From an uncultured Butyricicoccus sp. (GTDB taxonomy: Bacteria; Bacillota; Clostridia; Oscillospirales; Butyricicoccaceae), in the NCBI GenBank assembly GCA_900555465.1, contig USLE01000126.1, positions 1-5,165 on the forward strand: a stretch of 5,165 nt of DNA, written 5' to 3'. This document shows positions 1-4,400 of this stretch, one piece after another (positions within the stretch are counted from its first letter, which is position 1; every line of letters starts with the position of its first letter). The notes under the pieces were generated by a model. That model saw nothing but the letters and a program-made list of their open reading frames with translations, was not told the origin of the DNA and searched no databases. Both the position numbers and the translations under genes were made by a program.

Positions 1-932
1 AAGGCGGCCTGCCAGCCGTTCTGCGCCGCGAGCGCGCACAGCGCAGCCGCCACGACCGTCTTGCCCGAGCCGACGTCGCCCTGCACCAGCCGGTTCATCG
101 GCTTTCCGGAGGCGCAGTCCGCCGCGATCTCCGCGATCGCGCGCCGCTGCGCGCCCGTGGGCGAGAAGGGGAGCGTTTCAAAGAACGCATCCAGCCCGTT
201 TTGCGCAAAGACGATGCCCGTATCCGCCTTGCGGCGCTCCTTGAGCTGCTGGAGCCCGCAGCAGAGCAGGAACAGCTCCTCGAACACCATGCGGCGGCGC
301 GCCTGCCCGACCTCGTCCGCGGTCTGCGGCCGGTGGATGGCGGCGATCGCGGACGCCGCGTCCAGCAGACGGTACTTGGCGCGCAGCATTTCGGGCAGGG
401 GATCGGGCCAGTCGCCCGGCACGGCCGCGAGCGCGGCATCGGTCACGCGCTCCATGTCGCGCTGGGTCAGCCCTGCGGTCAGCGAATAGACCGGCACAAT
501 GCGGCCGGGATGGTCCGCGTCCGGCGCGACCTTCTCCGACTGCGGGGAGATGAGCGTGCGCCCGCGGCCCCAGCCCTGTACCTTGCCGTAGAACACATAC
601 TCCTGCCCCACGCGCAGCAGGGCTGCGGCATAGGGGTTGTTGAAATAAGTGACGTTCAGCGAGCCGGACTCGTCGAAGATCGTGCACTTGACCAGCGTCA
701 GCCCCTTGCGGATGCGGTTTACCTTGGGTTCGGTGCCCACGACCGCGCGGATGGCGTACTTATCCTCCGCGTCGATGTCCGCGATGCGGGTGATGCGGGT
801 GCGGTCCTCATAGTCGCGCGGATAGGTCTCGAGCGCGTCGCGCAGCGTGCGGATATGCAGTTTTTCAAACAGCTTTGCCTTTTTCGGGCCGATGCCCTTG
901 ACAAACTGTATGCTGTCGTCGAGTGCCGGCAT
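1..932 (-). CDS. recG: ATP-dependent DNA helicase RecG, N-terminal 310 codons (partial)
   Basis: RecG remodels stalled replication forks and drives branch migration of recombination intermediates in the cytoplasm. The frame is open from ATG at 932 through the window edge, so the C-terminal half or more of a protein that is usually about 680 residues is missing. Visible parts in order: a helix-hairpin-helix-like start (VKGIGPKKAKLFEKL, residues 11-25), the OB-fold wedge domain (roughly 55-155, with YFNNPYAAALLRVGQEYVFYGK), the conserved linker helix RRRMVFEELFLL, a Q-motif-like FSPTGAQRRAI (256-266) and Walker A GDVGSGKT (285-292) preceded by MNRLVQ, which is diagnostic for RecG. The start is supported by AAAGGAG (minus strand, 945-939) six bases upstream. 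The gene lies downstream of lexA on the same strand, separated by a terminator-like hairpin. Identification is near certain. Confidence 0.97.
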   Translation of the reverse strand, partial: MPALDDSIQFVKGIGPKKAKLFEKLHIRTLRDALETYPRDYEDRTRITRIADIDAEDKYAIRAVVGTEPKVNRIRKGLTLVKCTIFDESGSLNVTYFNNPYAAALLRVGQEYVFYGKVQGWGRGRTLISPQSEKVAPDADHPGRIVPVYSLTAGLTQRDMERVTDAALAAVPGDWPDPLPEMLRAKYRLLDAASAIAAIHRPQTADEVGQARRRMVFEELFLLCCGLQQLKERRKADTGIVFAQNGLDAFFETLPFSPTGAQRRAIAEIAADCASGKPMNRLVQGDVGSGKTVVAAALCALAAQNGWQAA

Positions 933-947
933 GGGGTTCTCCTTTAT

Positions 948-979
948 AAAAATGCGGGCGGCGACCCGGCGCGCCGCCC
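948..979 (-). terminator. Intrinsic-terminator-like hairpin between lexA and recG
   Basis: On the minus strand an 8-bp perfect GC stem (979-972 GGGCGGCG with 963-956 CGCCGCCC, 8-base loop) is followed by GCA and then TTTTT (952-948). It would end the lexA transcript. The T-run sits directly before the recG Shine-Dalgarno, so recG is expressed either by read-through or from a promoter I cannot see. The three-base gap between stem and T-run makes it a less than ideal terminator. Confidence 0.6.
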
Positions 980-1002
980 TGAGGTGCTGCGGCGGTGCCG
1001 CC

Positions 1003-1593
1003 TTAGTATTCCCGGTAGACCGCCTTGACCACGCCGAGGATCTGGCAGCCCGTGCCGTCGATCGGGGGATAGGCGGGGTTTTCCGGCATGAGCCACACGC
1101 CGTCCGGCGTGATGTTCAGGGTTTTGCAGGTCGCCTCGTCCTCGAGCAGGGCGATGACGATATCGCCGTTGCGCGCCTGGGCATCCTGCCGGACGATGAC
1201 CAGATCGCTGTCCATAATGCCCGCACCGATCATCGAATCGCCGCGGATGCGCAGGGCATAGTATTCGCCGCCGCTCGCGGCGGGCTCGAACGGCACATAG
1301 CCCACATGCTCCTCGACCGCGAGGATGGGCATACCGGCGGTGACGCGGCCCAGAATGGGGACGCGCGGCACCATCGAGGGGCCGCTGACCGGCGCGAGCG
1401 CGCGCGATTTGTGCTCGGTCGGCTCGAGGTAGCCGGCCTCCTGCAGTTTTTTGAGGTGGGCGTGCACGGTCGAGGGGGAGCGAAGCTCCATCTCGGCGCA
1501 GATCTCCCGCACAGAGGGCGGGTAGCCGTGCTCGAGGGAAAATTCGCTGATATAATCGAGAATCCGTTGCTGCTTGGCGGAAATCTTTTTCAT
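1003..1593 (-). CDS. lexA: LexA repressor, SOS regulon master regulator
   Basis: A 196-residue protein, close to the usual 200, that represses SOS genes and inactivates itself by RecA-stimulated autocleavage. Seen in the sequence: an N-terminal winged helix-turn-helix (residues about 1-65, with PPSVREICAEMELRSPSTVHAHLKKL), a hinge, and the peptidase S24 domain (about 75-196). The cleavage bond is Ala86-Gly87 in GRVTAGMP; the catalytic serine is Ser120 in RIRGDSMIGAGI; the general base is Lys157 in EATCKTL. These match Ala84-Gly85, Ser119 and Lys156 of the E. coli protein almost exactly, so autocleavage should work. The ATG at 1593 has AAGGAG (1609-1604) ten bases upstream. An SOS box directly upstream indicates autoregulation. 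A longer in-frame reading is not available; the larger 231-residue frame here is a shadow in another frame. Confidence 0.98.
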   Translation of the reverse strand: MKKISAKQQRILDYISEFSLEHGYPPSVREICAEMELRSPSTVHAHLKKLQEAGYLEPTEHKSRALAPVSGPSMVPRVPILGRVTAGMPILAVEEHVGYVPFEPAASGGEYYALRIRGDSMIGAGIMDSDLVIVRQDAQARNGDIVIALLEDEATCKTLNITPDGVWLMPENPAYPPIDGTGCQILGVVKAVYREY

Positions 1594-1622
1594 AAACGGT
1601 GCGCTCCTTGCCTGTAACTGTC

Positions 1623-1636
1623 AGAACATACGTTCG
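1623..1636. promoter_or_regulatory. LexA operator (SOS box) for lexA autoregulation
   Basis: AGAACATACGTTCG matches the Bacillus-type SOS box CGAACRNRYGTTCG at 13 of 14 positions on either strand, with the inverted GAAC/GTTC arms intact. It lies about 30 bases upstream of the lexA start codon and just downstream of the lexA -10 element, covering roughly +5 to +18 of the predicted transcript, so bound LexA would block promoter escape. The operator type is the one typical of Gram-positive LexA, in agreement with the LexA sequence. Confidence 0.92.
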
Positions 1637-1647
1637 CATTTTTCTAT

Positions 1648-1676
1648 ATTATACCCTGTTTTGTCGCAGAAAGCAA
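1648..1676 (-). promoter_or_regulatory. lexA promoter (sigma-A type)
   Basis: On the minus strand TTGCTT (1676-1671) and a perfect TATAAT (1653-1648) are separated by 17 bases. The predicted transcription start is near 1641, leaving a 5' leader of about 48 bases that includes the SOS box. The -35 is a weak match (3 of 6), the -10 perfect. The -35 overlaps the end of a palindrome at 1673-1688. Confidence 0.75.
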
Positions 1677-1688
1677 ACATTTGTTTGC
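1673..1688. repeat. Palindrome GCAAAC-N4-GTTTGC, possible second degenerate LexA site
   Basis: Two perfect 6-base arms around a 4-base spacer (ATTT). Its core CAAACATTTGTTTG has the same geometry as an SOS box and matches CGAACRNRYGTTCG at 11 of 14 positions. Its centre is 51 bp from the centre of the real SOS box, close to five helical turns, and it overlaps the lexA -35. It could be a weak LexA site, an operator for another regulator, or the upstream region of the divergent gene. The palindrome is seen; the regulator is inference. Confidence 0.5.
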
Positions 1689-1731
1689 AGTTTGACGCAG
1701 ATTTTTGCGGCCCGGCAGGATGGGCGCGCGG

Positions 1732-1752
1732 GGGGCGCCTGCGCCCCGCAGG
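1732..1752. other. GC-rich island with two mutually exclusive hairpins
   Basis: In an otherwise AT-rich divergent intergenic region (1594-1865), GGGGCG (1732-1737) can pair with CGCCCC (1742-1747), or CCTGCG (1738-1743) with CGCAGG (1747-1752), but not both. The island lies upstream of both divergent promoters and so should not be in either transcript. No T-run follows. Its role is unknown; it may simply separate the two promoters. Confidence 0.35.
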
Positions 1753-1791
1753 GTGCAAAGACTTGCAAAAATATCCGCAGTTTACTTGTAT

Positions 1792-1819
1792 TTGGAAGCG
1801 TTTTGTTATATCATATAGT
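1792..1819 (+). promoter_or_regulatory. Likely promoter of the Asp23-family gene
   Basis: TTGGAA (1792-1797, 4 of 6 consensus bases) is followed after 16 bases by TATAGT (1814-1819, 5 of 6). The surrounding DNA is AT-rich compared with the coding regions. The start would be near 1826, giving a leader of about 40 bases. Other overlapping AT-rich hexamers are possible, so the exact elements are uncertain. Confidence 0.45.
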
Positions 1820-1865
1820 AAGCAAATGGTTAAAATATTGCAAAACGTCACAGGGAGGTTTTTCT

Positions 1866-2216
1866 ATGACGATCAAGACCGATCTCGGTTATATCGAAAT
1901 CACCAGCGAGGTAATGGCGGGCATCGCGGGCTACGCGGCCTCCTCCTGCTTCGGCGTCAAGGGCATGACCATCCGTTCGATGTCGGACGGGCTGGCGCAC
2001 CTGCTCGGCCGCGAGAACCAGTCGCGCGGCGTCAAGGTGACCGAGGCGCCGGACGGCGGCGTCAATATCGACCTGCACATCGCGGTCGAGCACGGCGTCA
2101 ATATCGCGACCGTGTGCCGCTCGATCATCAGCGAGGTGCGCTATCATGTCGAGCGCCTGACCGGCGTGGACGTGAAGAACGTGGACATCTATGTGGAGAG
2201 CATAAAGGCCGATTAA
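1866..2216 (+). CDS. yloU: Asp23/Gls24-family envelope stress response protein (YloU-like)
   Basis: A 116-residue cytosolic protein of the Asp23 (DUF322) family; members are linked to cell-envelope homeostasis, and S. aureus Asp23 is membrane-tethered through a partner. Family features seen: N-terminal GYIEITSEVMAGIAGYAASSC, then FGVKGM (about residues 33-38), a middle variable part, and the C-terminal block LHIAVEHGVNIATVCRSI followed by VERLTGVDVKNVDIYVESI. Length fits the family (about 110-130). No signal peptide or membrane helix is visible. The start at 1866 is chosen because AGGGAGG (1852-1858) lies seven bases upstream; the open frame runs further upstream but through the promoter region. 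It precedes fakA, the conserved Bacillota gene order, though the 234-base gap filled with hairpins suggests that fakA expression is not simply coupled. Exact physiological role is not known from sequence. Confidence 0.93.
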   Translation: MTIKTDLGYIEITSEVMAGIAGYAASSCFGVKGMTIRSMSDGLAHLLGRENQSRGVKVTEAPDGGVNIDLHIAVEHGVNIATVCRSIISEVRYHVERLTGVDVKNVDIYVESIKAD

Positions 2217-2253
2217 CACATTCGATCGAAACGCACGGTTTCGATCGAGTGTG
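2217..2253. repeat. Hairpin 1 of six: 16-bp inverted repeat flush with the Asp23-gene stop codon
   Basis: The arms 2217-2232 and 2238-2253 are complementary at 15 of 16 positions, the sixteenth being a T-G wobble, with a 5-base loop (GCACG). It begins on the base after the TAA stop. Each arm also contains its own palindrome (TTCGATCGAA at 2221-2230; TCGATCGA at 2241-2248), centres 19 bp apart. No T-run follows, so it is not a standard terminator; 3'-end protection or protein binding are possible. Confidence 0.7.
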
Positions 2254-2257
2254 CGTC

Positions 2258-2280
2258 CTGCCGGGCGTATGCCCGGACAG
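2258..2280. repeat. Hairpin 2 of six
   Basis: CCGGGC (2261-2266) pairs with GCCCGG (2271-2276) around a GTAT loop; CTG/CAG (2258-2260 with 2278-2280) extends the stem past a bulged A. No T-run follows. Confidence 0.6.
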
Positions 2281-2287
2281 AACGCGG

Positions 2288-2322
2288 GCGGAAAAAGTTC
2301 CGCAGGGCGAAACTTTTCCCGC
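2288..2322. repeat. Hairpin 3 of six: 16-base arms with two mismatches
   Basis: Arms 2288-2303 and 2307-2322 are complementary at 14 of 16 positions with a 3-base loop. The stem includes an A-rich run opposite a T-rich run, as in bidirectional terminators, but T-runs are inside the stem. Confidence 0.6.
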
Positions 2323-2327
2323 ACTTG

Positions 2328-2362
2328 TATAAAAACCGTGATACATGCTCCCGGTTTTTATA
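2328..2362. terminator. Hairpin 4 of six: possible bidirectional intrinsic terminator
   Basis: A perfect 11-bp inverted repeat, TATAAAAACCG (2328-2338) and CGGTTTTTATA (2352-2362), with a 13-base loop. The short CCG/CGG clamp followed by TTTTTATA, with A-tract on the other side, has the form of a weak terminator usable on both strands. Confidence 0.5.
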
Positions 2363-2396
2363 AAATCAAGATGACGCAAAGCGGCATCTTGATTTT
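2362..2396. terminator. Hairpin 5 of six: possible bidirectional intrinsic terminator
   Basis: A perfect 12-bp inverted repeat, AAAATCAAGATG (2362-2373) and CATCTTGATTTT (2385-2396). The 11-base loop can form an inner CGC/GCG stem with an AAA loop. TTTTGATT follows on the plus strand. It shares one base with hairpin 4. Confidence 0.5.
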
Positions 2397-2403
2397 GATT
2401 CAA

Positions 2404-2422
2404 TGCGCGCGGGGAGCGCGCA
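2404..2422. repeat. Hairpin 6 of six, just upstream of the fakA ribosome binding site
   Basis: TGCGCGC (2404-2410) pairs perfectly with GCGCGCA (2416-2422) around GGGGA. It ends 14 bases before the AGGGAG of fakA, so it would be in the fakA leader. No T-run follows. Confidence 0.55.
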
Positions 2423-2450
2423 ATACAGAGAAAGTTAGGGAGAATTGCAA

Positions 2451-4100
2451 ATGGCAGATCAGAAAATAAACGGTGCGCTGTTCCGGTCGATGGTGATCGA
2501 GGGCGCGCTCGCCATTGCCGAGAAAAAGGAACAGGTCAATGAACTGAACGTATTCCCGGTGCCGGACGGCGATACGGGTACCAATATGTCCATGACAATG
2601 GCGGCGGCCATGACCGAGCTGGAAAAGCTCGCCGAGCCGACGCTTGCCAAGGCGGCGGATACGACGGCTTCCGCGCTGCTGCGCGGTGCGCGCGGCAACT
2701 CGGGCGTCATCCTGTCGCTGCTGTTCCGCGGCGTGGCCAAAAAGCTGCACGAGTCGGAGGAGGCGGGCGGCTGTGAGCTGGCGCTTGCGCTGCGCGAGGG
2801 CGTGGAGACCGCGTACAAGGCGGTCATGAAACCCGCCGAAGGCACCATCCTGACCGTGTCGCGCGTATCCGCGCAGCACGCGGTCGAGGCCTGTCAGGCG
2901 GAGCCTGAGCTGTCCGCTGAGCAGGTGCTGGCGGCAGTCATTGAGCACGGCAAGGCGGCGTTGGACGAGACCGTGCACCAGAATCCCGTGCTGGAAAAGG
3001 CGGGCGTGGTGGATGCAGGCGGCTTCGGCTACCTCACCATCCTCGAGGGCATGCTGGACGCGCTGCGCGGCATCCACAAGGAGCGCAAGGCAGCGGAGCC
3101 GGCGGCCAAGGCGGCTGCGGACTTCGGCGCGATCGCGGACGAGGATATCACCTTCACCTACTGCACCGAGTTTATCGCCGCGCGCAAGGACAAGGCGCGC
3201 AATGTGGGCCGCCTGCGCGCGATCCTGAACGACATCGGCGACTCGCTGGTCGTGGTCGAGGACGACGACATCGTCAAGGTGCATGTCCATACTGACCAGC
3301 CCAACAAGGCGCTCGAAGAGGGCCTCAAGTTCGGGCCGCTCATTACGGTCAAGATCGAGAACATGCGCGAGCAGCACACAGCCAAGGTGATCGAGGGCAC
3401 GGCGGACGCGCCCCGGGAGCGCGTGATCGTCCCGGCGGAGAAGAAATTCGGCTTTGTGGCGGTCGCTGCGGGCGACGGCCTGAAGAGCGTGTTCACCGAC
3501 CTCGGCGTGGACGTGGTCGTGCAGGGCGGGCAGACCATGAACCCCTCGACCGACGACATCGTGCGCGCGGTGGACGCTGTGCCGGCGGAGATCGTGTTCG
3601 TGCTGCCGAATAACAAGAACATCATCATGGCGGCCGAGCAGGCGGTGCACCTGTCCGAGGAGAAAAAGATCGTGGTCGTGCCGACGAGGACCATCCCGCA
3701 GGGCATTTCGGCCATGCTGGCGGTCGACCCGGACAGCGAGGACGAGGCTGCGATCGCGGATGCAATGCGCGATGCGGCGCACCATGTGCGCAGCGGCCAG
3801 GTGACCTATGCCGCGCGCGACAGTGAGTTCGACGGAAAGAAGATCAAAGAGGGCGAGTACCTTTCGCTTTCCGAGGGCAAGCTGTGCGCGAGCGGGCGCG
3901 AGAGCTCAGTGCTCAAAAAACTGGTGCGCGAGATGGTGACCGACGAGAGCGCGTTTGCGACCGTCATCTACGGCGAGGGCGTGAGCGAGGAGCAGGCCGC
4001 TGAGGTCGAAGCTCTGCTGCATAAGGAAAACAAGGATATGGAGATTTCGGTCATCAACGGCGGGCAGCCGGTGTACTATTATATCCTGTCCGTGGAATAA
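2451..4100 (+). CDS. fakA: Fatty acid kinase catalytic subunit FakA (YloV, DAK2-domain protein)
   Basis: A 549-residue protein, the normal FakA length. FakA phosphorylates fatty acids presented by FakB to give acyl-phosphate for phospholipid synthesis. Domains in order: DhaL/DAK2 nucleotide-binding domain (about 1-205) with the metal-binding motif NVFPVPDGDTGTNM (residues 33-46; Asp39 and Asp41), GARGNSGVIL (79-88), KPAEGTILTV (127-136) and VDAGG (187-191); a middle domain with YCTEF (Cys238) and KVHVHTD (His278, His280), matching the Cys-His-His set I recall as a zinc site in S. aureus FakA; and a DegV/EDD-like C-terminal domain with GGQTMNPST (359-367) and NNKNIIMAAEQA. The ATG at 2451 is chosen because AGGGAG (2437-2442) is eight bases away; a TTG two codons upstream is too close to it. 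No FakB gene is in the window. No clear own promoter is seen, so read-through from the Asp23 gene past six hairpins is likely. Confidence 0.95.
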   Translation: MADQKINGALFRSMVIEGALAIAEKKEQVNELNVFPVPDGDTGTNMSMTMAAAMTELEKLAEPTLAKAADTTASALLRGARGNSGVILSLLFRGVAKKLHESEEAGGCELALALREGVETAYKAVMKPAEGTILTVSRVSAQHAVEACQAEPELSAEQVLAAVIEHGKAALDETVHQNPVLEKAGVVDAGGFGYLTILEGMLDALRGIHKERKAAEPAAKAAADFGAIADEDITFTYCTEFIAARKDKARNVGRLRAILNDIGDSLVVVEDDDIVKVHVHTDQPNKALEEGLKFGPLITVKIENMREQHTAKVIEGTADAPRERVIVPAEKKFGFVAVAAGDGLKSVFTDLGVDVVVQGGQTMNPSTDDIVRAVDAVPAEIVFVLPNNKNIIMAAEQAVHLSEEKKIVVVPTRTIPQGISAMLAVDPDSEDEAAIADAMRDAAHHVRSGQVTYAARDSEFDGKKIKEGEYLSLSEGKLCASGRESSVLKKLVREMVTDESAFATVIYGEGVSEEQAAEVEALLHKENKDMEISVINGGQPVYYYILSVE

Positions 4101-4130
4101 AAACGCCCGCCCCGTACCTTGACAGGCGCG
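4096..4130 (-). terminator. Weak minus-strand terminator candidate for the toxin transcript
   Basis: On the minus strand CGC-GCC (4130-4125) can pair with GGC and GCG (4111-4104) with a 2-base bulge, followed by TTTTTATT (4103-4096). It would end a leftward transcript at the fakA stop codon. The stem is short and bulged, and it overlaps the -35 of the plus-strand promoter. Confidence 0.35.
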
Positions 4131-4147
4131 GAGCAGGCCGGTATAAT
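4119..4147 (+). promoter_or_regulatory. Perfect consensus promoter of the predicted antitoxin RNA
   Basis: TTGACA (4119-4124), exactly 17 bases, TATAAT (4142-4147): both hexamers match the sigma-A consensus at every position, the strongest promoter in the window. It begins 18 bases after the fakA stop. The predicted start is about 4154. No plausible coding sequence follows within the resulting RNA. Confidence 0.9.
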
Positions 4148-4153
4148 ACAGAT

Positions 4154-4246
4154 AGAAGGGCATCGCTGCAAGCGGTTGGCCTTACGATTTTCCTGAATGA
4201 TTACAAGCTAACCGTCTGGCTGCAACCGGGCGGTTAGCGCGCTTTT
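4154..4246 (+). ncRNA. Predicted type I antitoxin RNA, antisense to the toxin 3' region
   Basis: A short RNA of about 93 nt running from the consensus promoter to a terminator-like hairpin. It is complementary to the toxin transcript from its 3' region up to the toxin stop codon (4247-4245), the 3'-overlap layout known for RatA against TxpA and SR4 against BsrG. It contains an imperfect repeat, GCTGCAA followed by CGGTTRGC (4165-4180 and 4219-4238). CGGTTGGC (4173-4180) can pair with GCTAACCG (4207-4214), competing with the terminator stem. The longest ATG-started peptide in it, at 4197, has only four codons. The RNA is predicted, not observed; the boundaries depend on promoter and terminator calls. 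Confidence 0.7.
4207..4246 (+). terminator. Terminator hairpin of the antitoxin RNA
   Basis: Arms 4207-4219 and 4226-4238 form 13 continuous base pairs in the plus-strand RNA if two U-G wobbles are counted, with loop CUGCAA, then GCGC and UUUU (4243-4246). On the opposite strand the two wobbles become C-A mismatches, so the fold is better for the plus-strand RNA. Only four U residues follow, after a GCGC gap, so efficiency may be moderate. Confidence 0.6.
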
Positions 4247-4307
4247 ATGGTAAAATGGAAAGTAAGACTACAATCCATATCAGAATTCGAAAAATCCGAT
4301 ACCACAA
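4245..4307 (-). CDS. Predicted small hydrophobic type I toxin peptide (20 aa, TTG start)
   Basis: A 20-codon frame (TTG 4307-4305, TAA 4247-4245). The N-terminus is aromatic and basic (W2, Y3, R4, R7) and residues 8-19 are nearly all I, L, V or W, ending in proline: a short membrane-seeking helix like the Ibs or holin-like toxins of type I systems. An in-frame TGA lies three codons upstream of the TTG, and no ATG or GTG is in frame, so TTG is the only usual start. The Shine-Dalgarno AAGGGGGTGATC (4323-4312) matches the full anti-SD complement AAGGAGGTGATC at 11 of 12 positions, with nine bases from the last G of the run to the start. Such an SD before such a tiny frame is hard to explain by chance. 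The peptide is shorter than TxpA (about 59 aa) and lacks the usual charged tail, so it may be a trimmed or decayed version. No homology was searched. Confidence 0.6.
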   Translation of the reverse strand: MWYRIFRILIWIVVLLSILP

Positions 4308-4309
4308 AG

Positions 4310-4345
4310 GCGATCACCCCCTTTCATCAGGGGAGTGCCAATCGC
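4310..4345 (-). promoter_or_regulatory. Hairpin sequestering the toxin Shine-Dalgarno
   Basis: In the minus-strand RNA, CCCCT (4333-4329) pairs with AGGGG (4322-4318) around GATGAA, CAC (4337-4335) with GTG (4317-4315), and GCGAT (4345-4341) with ATCGC (4314-4310), with bulges only on the 5' side: 13 bp in all. The paired 3' arm is the ribosome binding site, ending two bases before the start codon. This is the built-in translation block found in many type I toxin mRNAs. Confidence 0.65.
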
Positions 4346-4367
4346 GGATACAGCGATGCCCAAGTAA

Positions 4368-4396
4368 AGCATAACAAAATACGCTATCTTTGTCAA
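4368..4396 (-). promoter_or_regulatory. Promoter of the predicted toxin mRNA
   Basis: On the minus strand a perfect TTGACA (4396-4391), 17 bases, and TATGCT (4373-4368) with an extended -10 TG (TGT directly before it). The predicted start is G4361, which is also the first base of the 5'-3' closing helix. It converges with the antitoxin promoter about 250 bp away. Confidence 0.75.
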
Positions 4397-4400
4397 TTTT

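Larger units (their letters stand above)
4158..4361 (-). other. Predicted toxin mRNA span closed by an 11-bp 5'-3' helix
   Basis: GGGCATCGCTG at the predicted mRNA 5' end (4361-4351, minus strand) is perfectly complementary to CAGCGATGCCC (4168-4158) in the 3' region. The predicted transcription start falls on the first base of this helix. Such 5'-3' pairing keeps full-length type I toxin mRNAs untranslatable in several known systems. The real 3' end may lie near 4158 or further on, near 4098. Confidence 0.6.

Noticed and set aside
201..1617. Plus-strand open frames of 256-275 codons opposite recG and lexA
   Set aside because: Shadows of two certain minus-strand genes; no ribosome binding sites and no domain signal.
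1599..1865. Upstream-extended start for the Asp23-family protein
   Set aside because: The extra 89 codons run through the lexA operator, both promoters and AT-rich DNA; ATG 1866 has a strong SD and gives normal family length.
1574..2332. 252-codon plus-strand frame overlapping the intergenic region and the Asp23 gene
   Set aside because: It is in a different frame from the Asp23 gene, arginine-rich, and without start signals.
2445..2450. TTG start of fakA two codons upstream of ATG 2451
   Set aside because: Only two bases separate it from the SD, while ATG 2451 has ideal spacing.
2217..2450. CRISPR array or tandem repeat in the hairpin-rich gap
   Set aside because: The six inverted repeats are different sequences with no shared repeat unit or regular spacer length.
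2400..3785. 461-codon minus-strand open frame opposite fakA
   Set aside because: It is rich in R, H, A and D with no recognisable domain, has no ribosome binding site, and lies wholly opposite a certain gene in GC-rich DNA, where such shadow frames are common.
4280..4372. Minus-strand 30-codon frame starting at ATG 4372, and a 15-codon frame from ATG 4327
   Set aside because: The first ATG lies within the -10 element, upstream of the predicted transcript start. The second lies before the Shine-Dalgarno rather than after it, and its product is not membrane-like.
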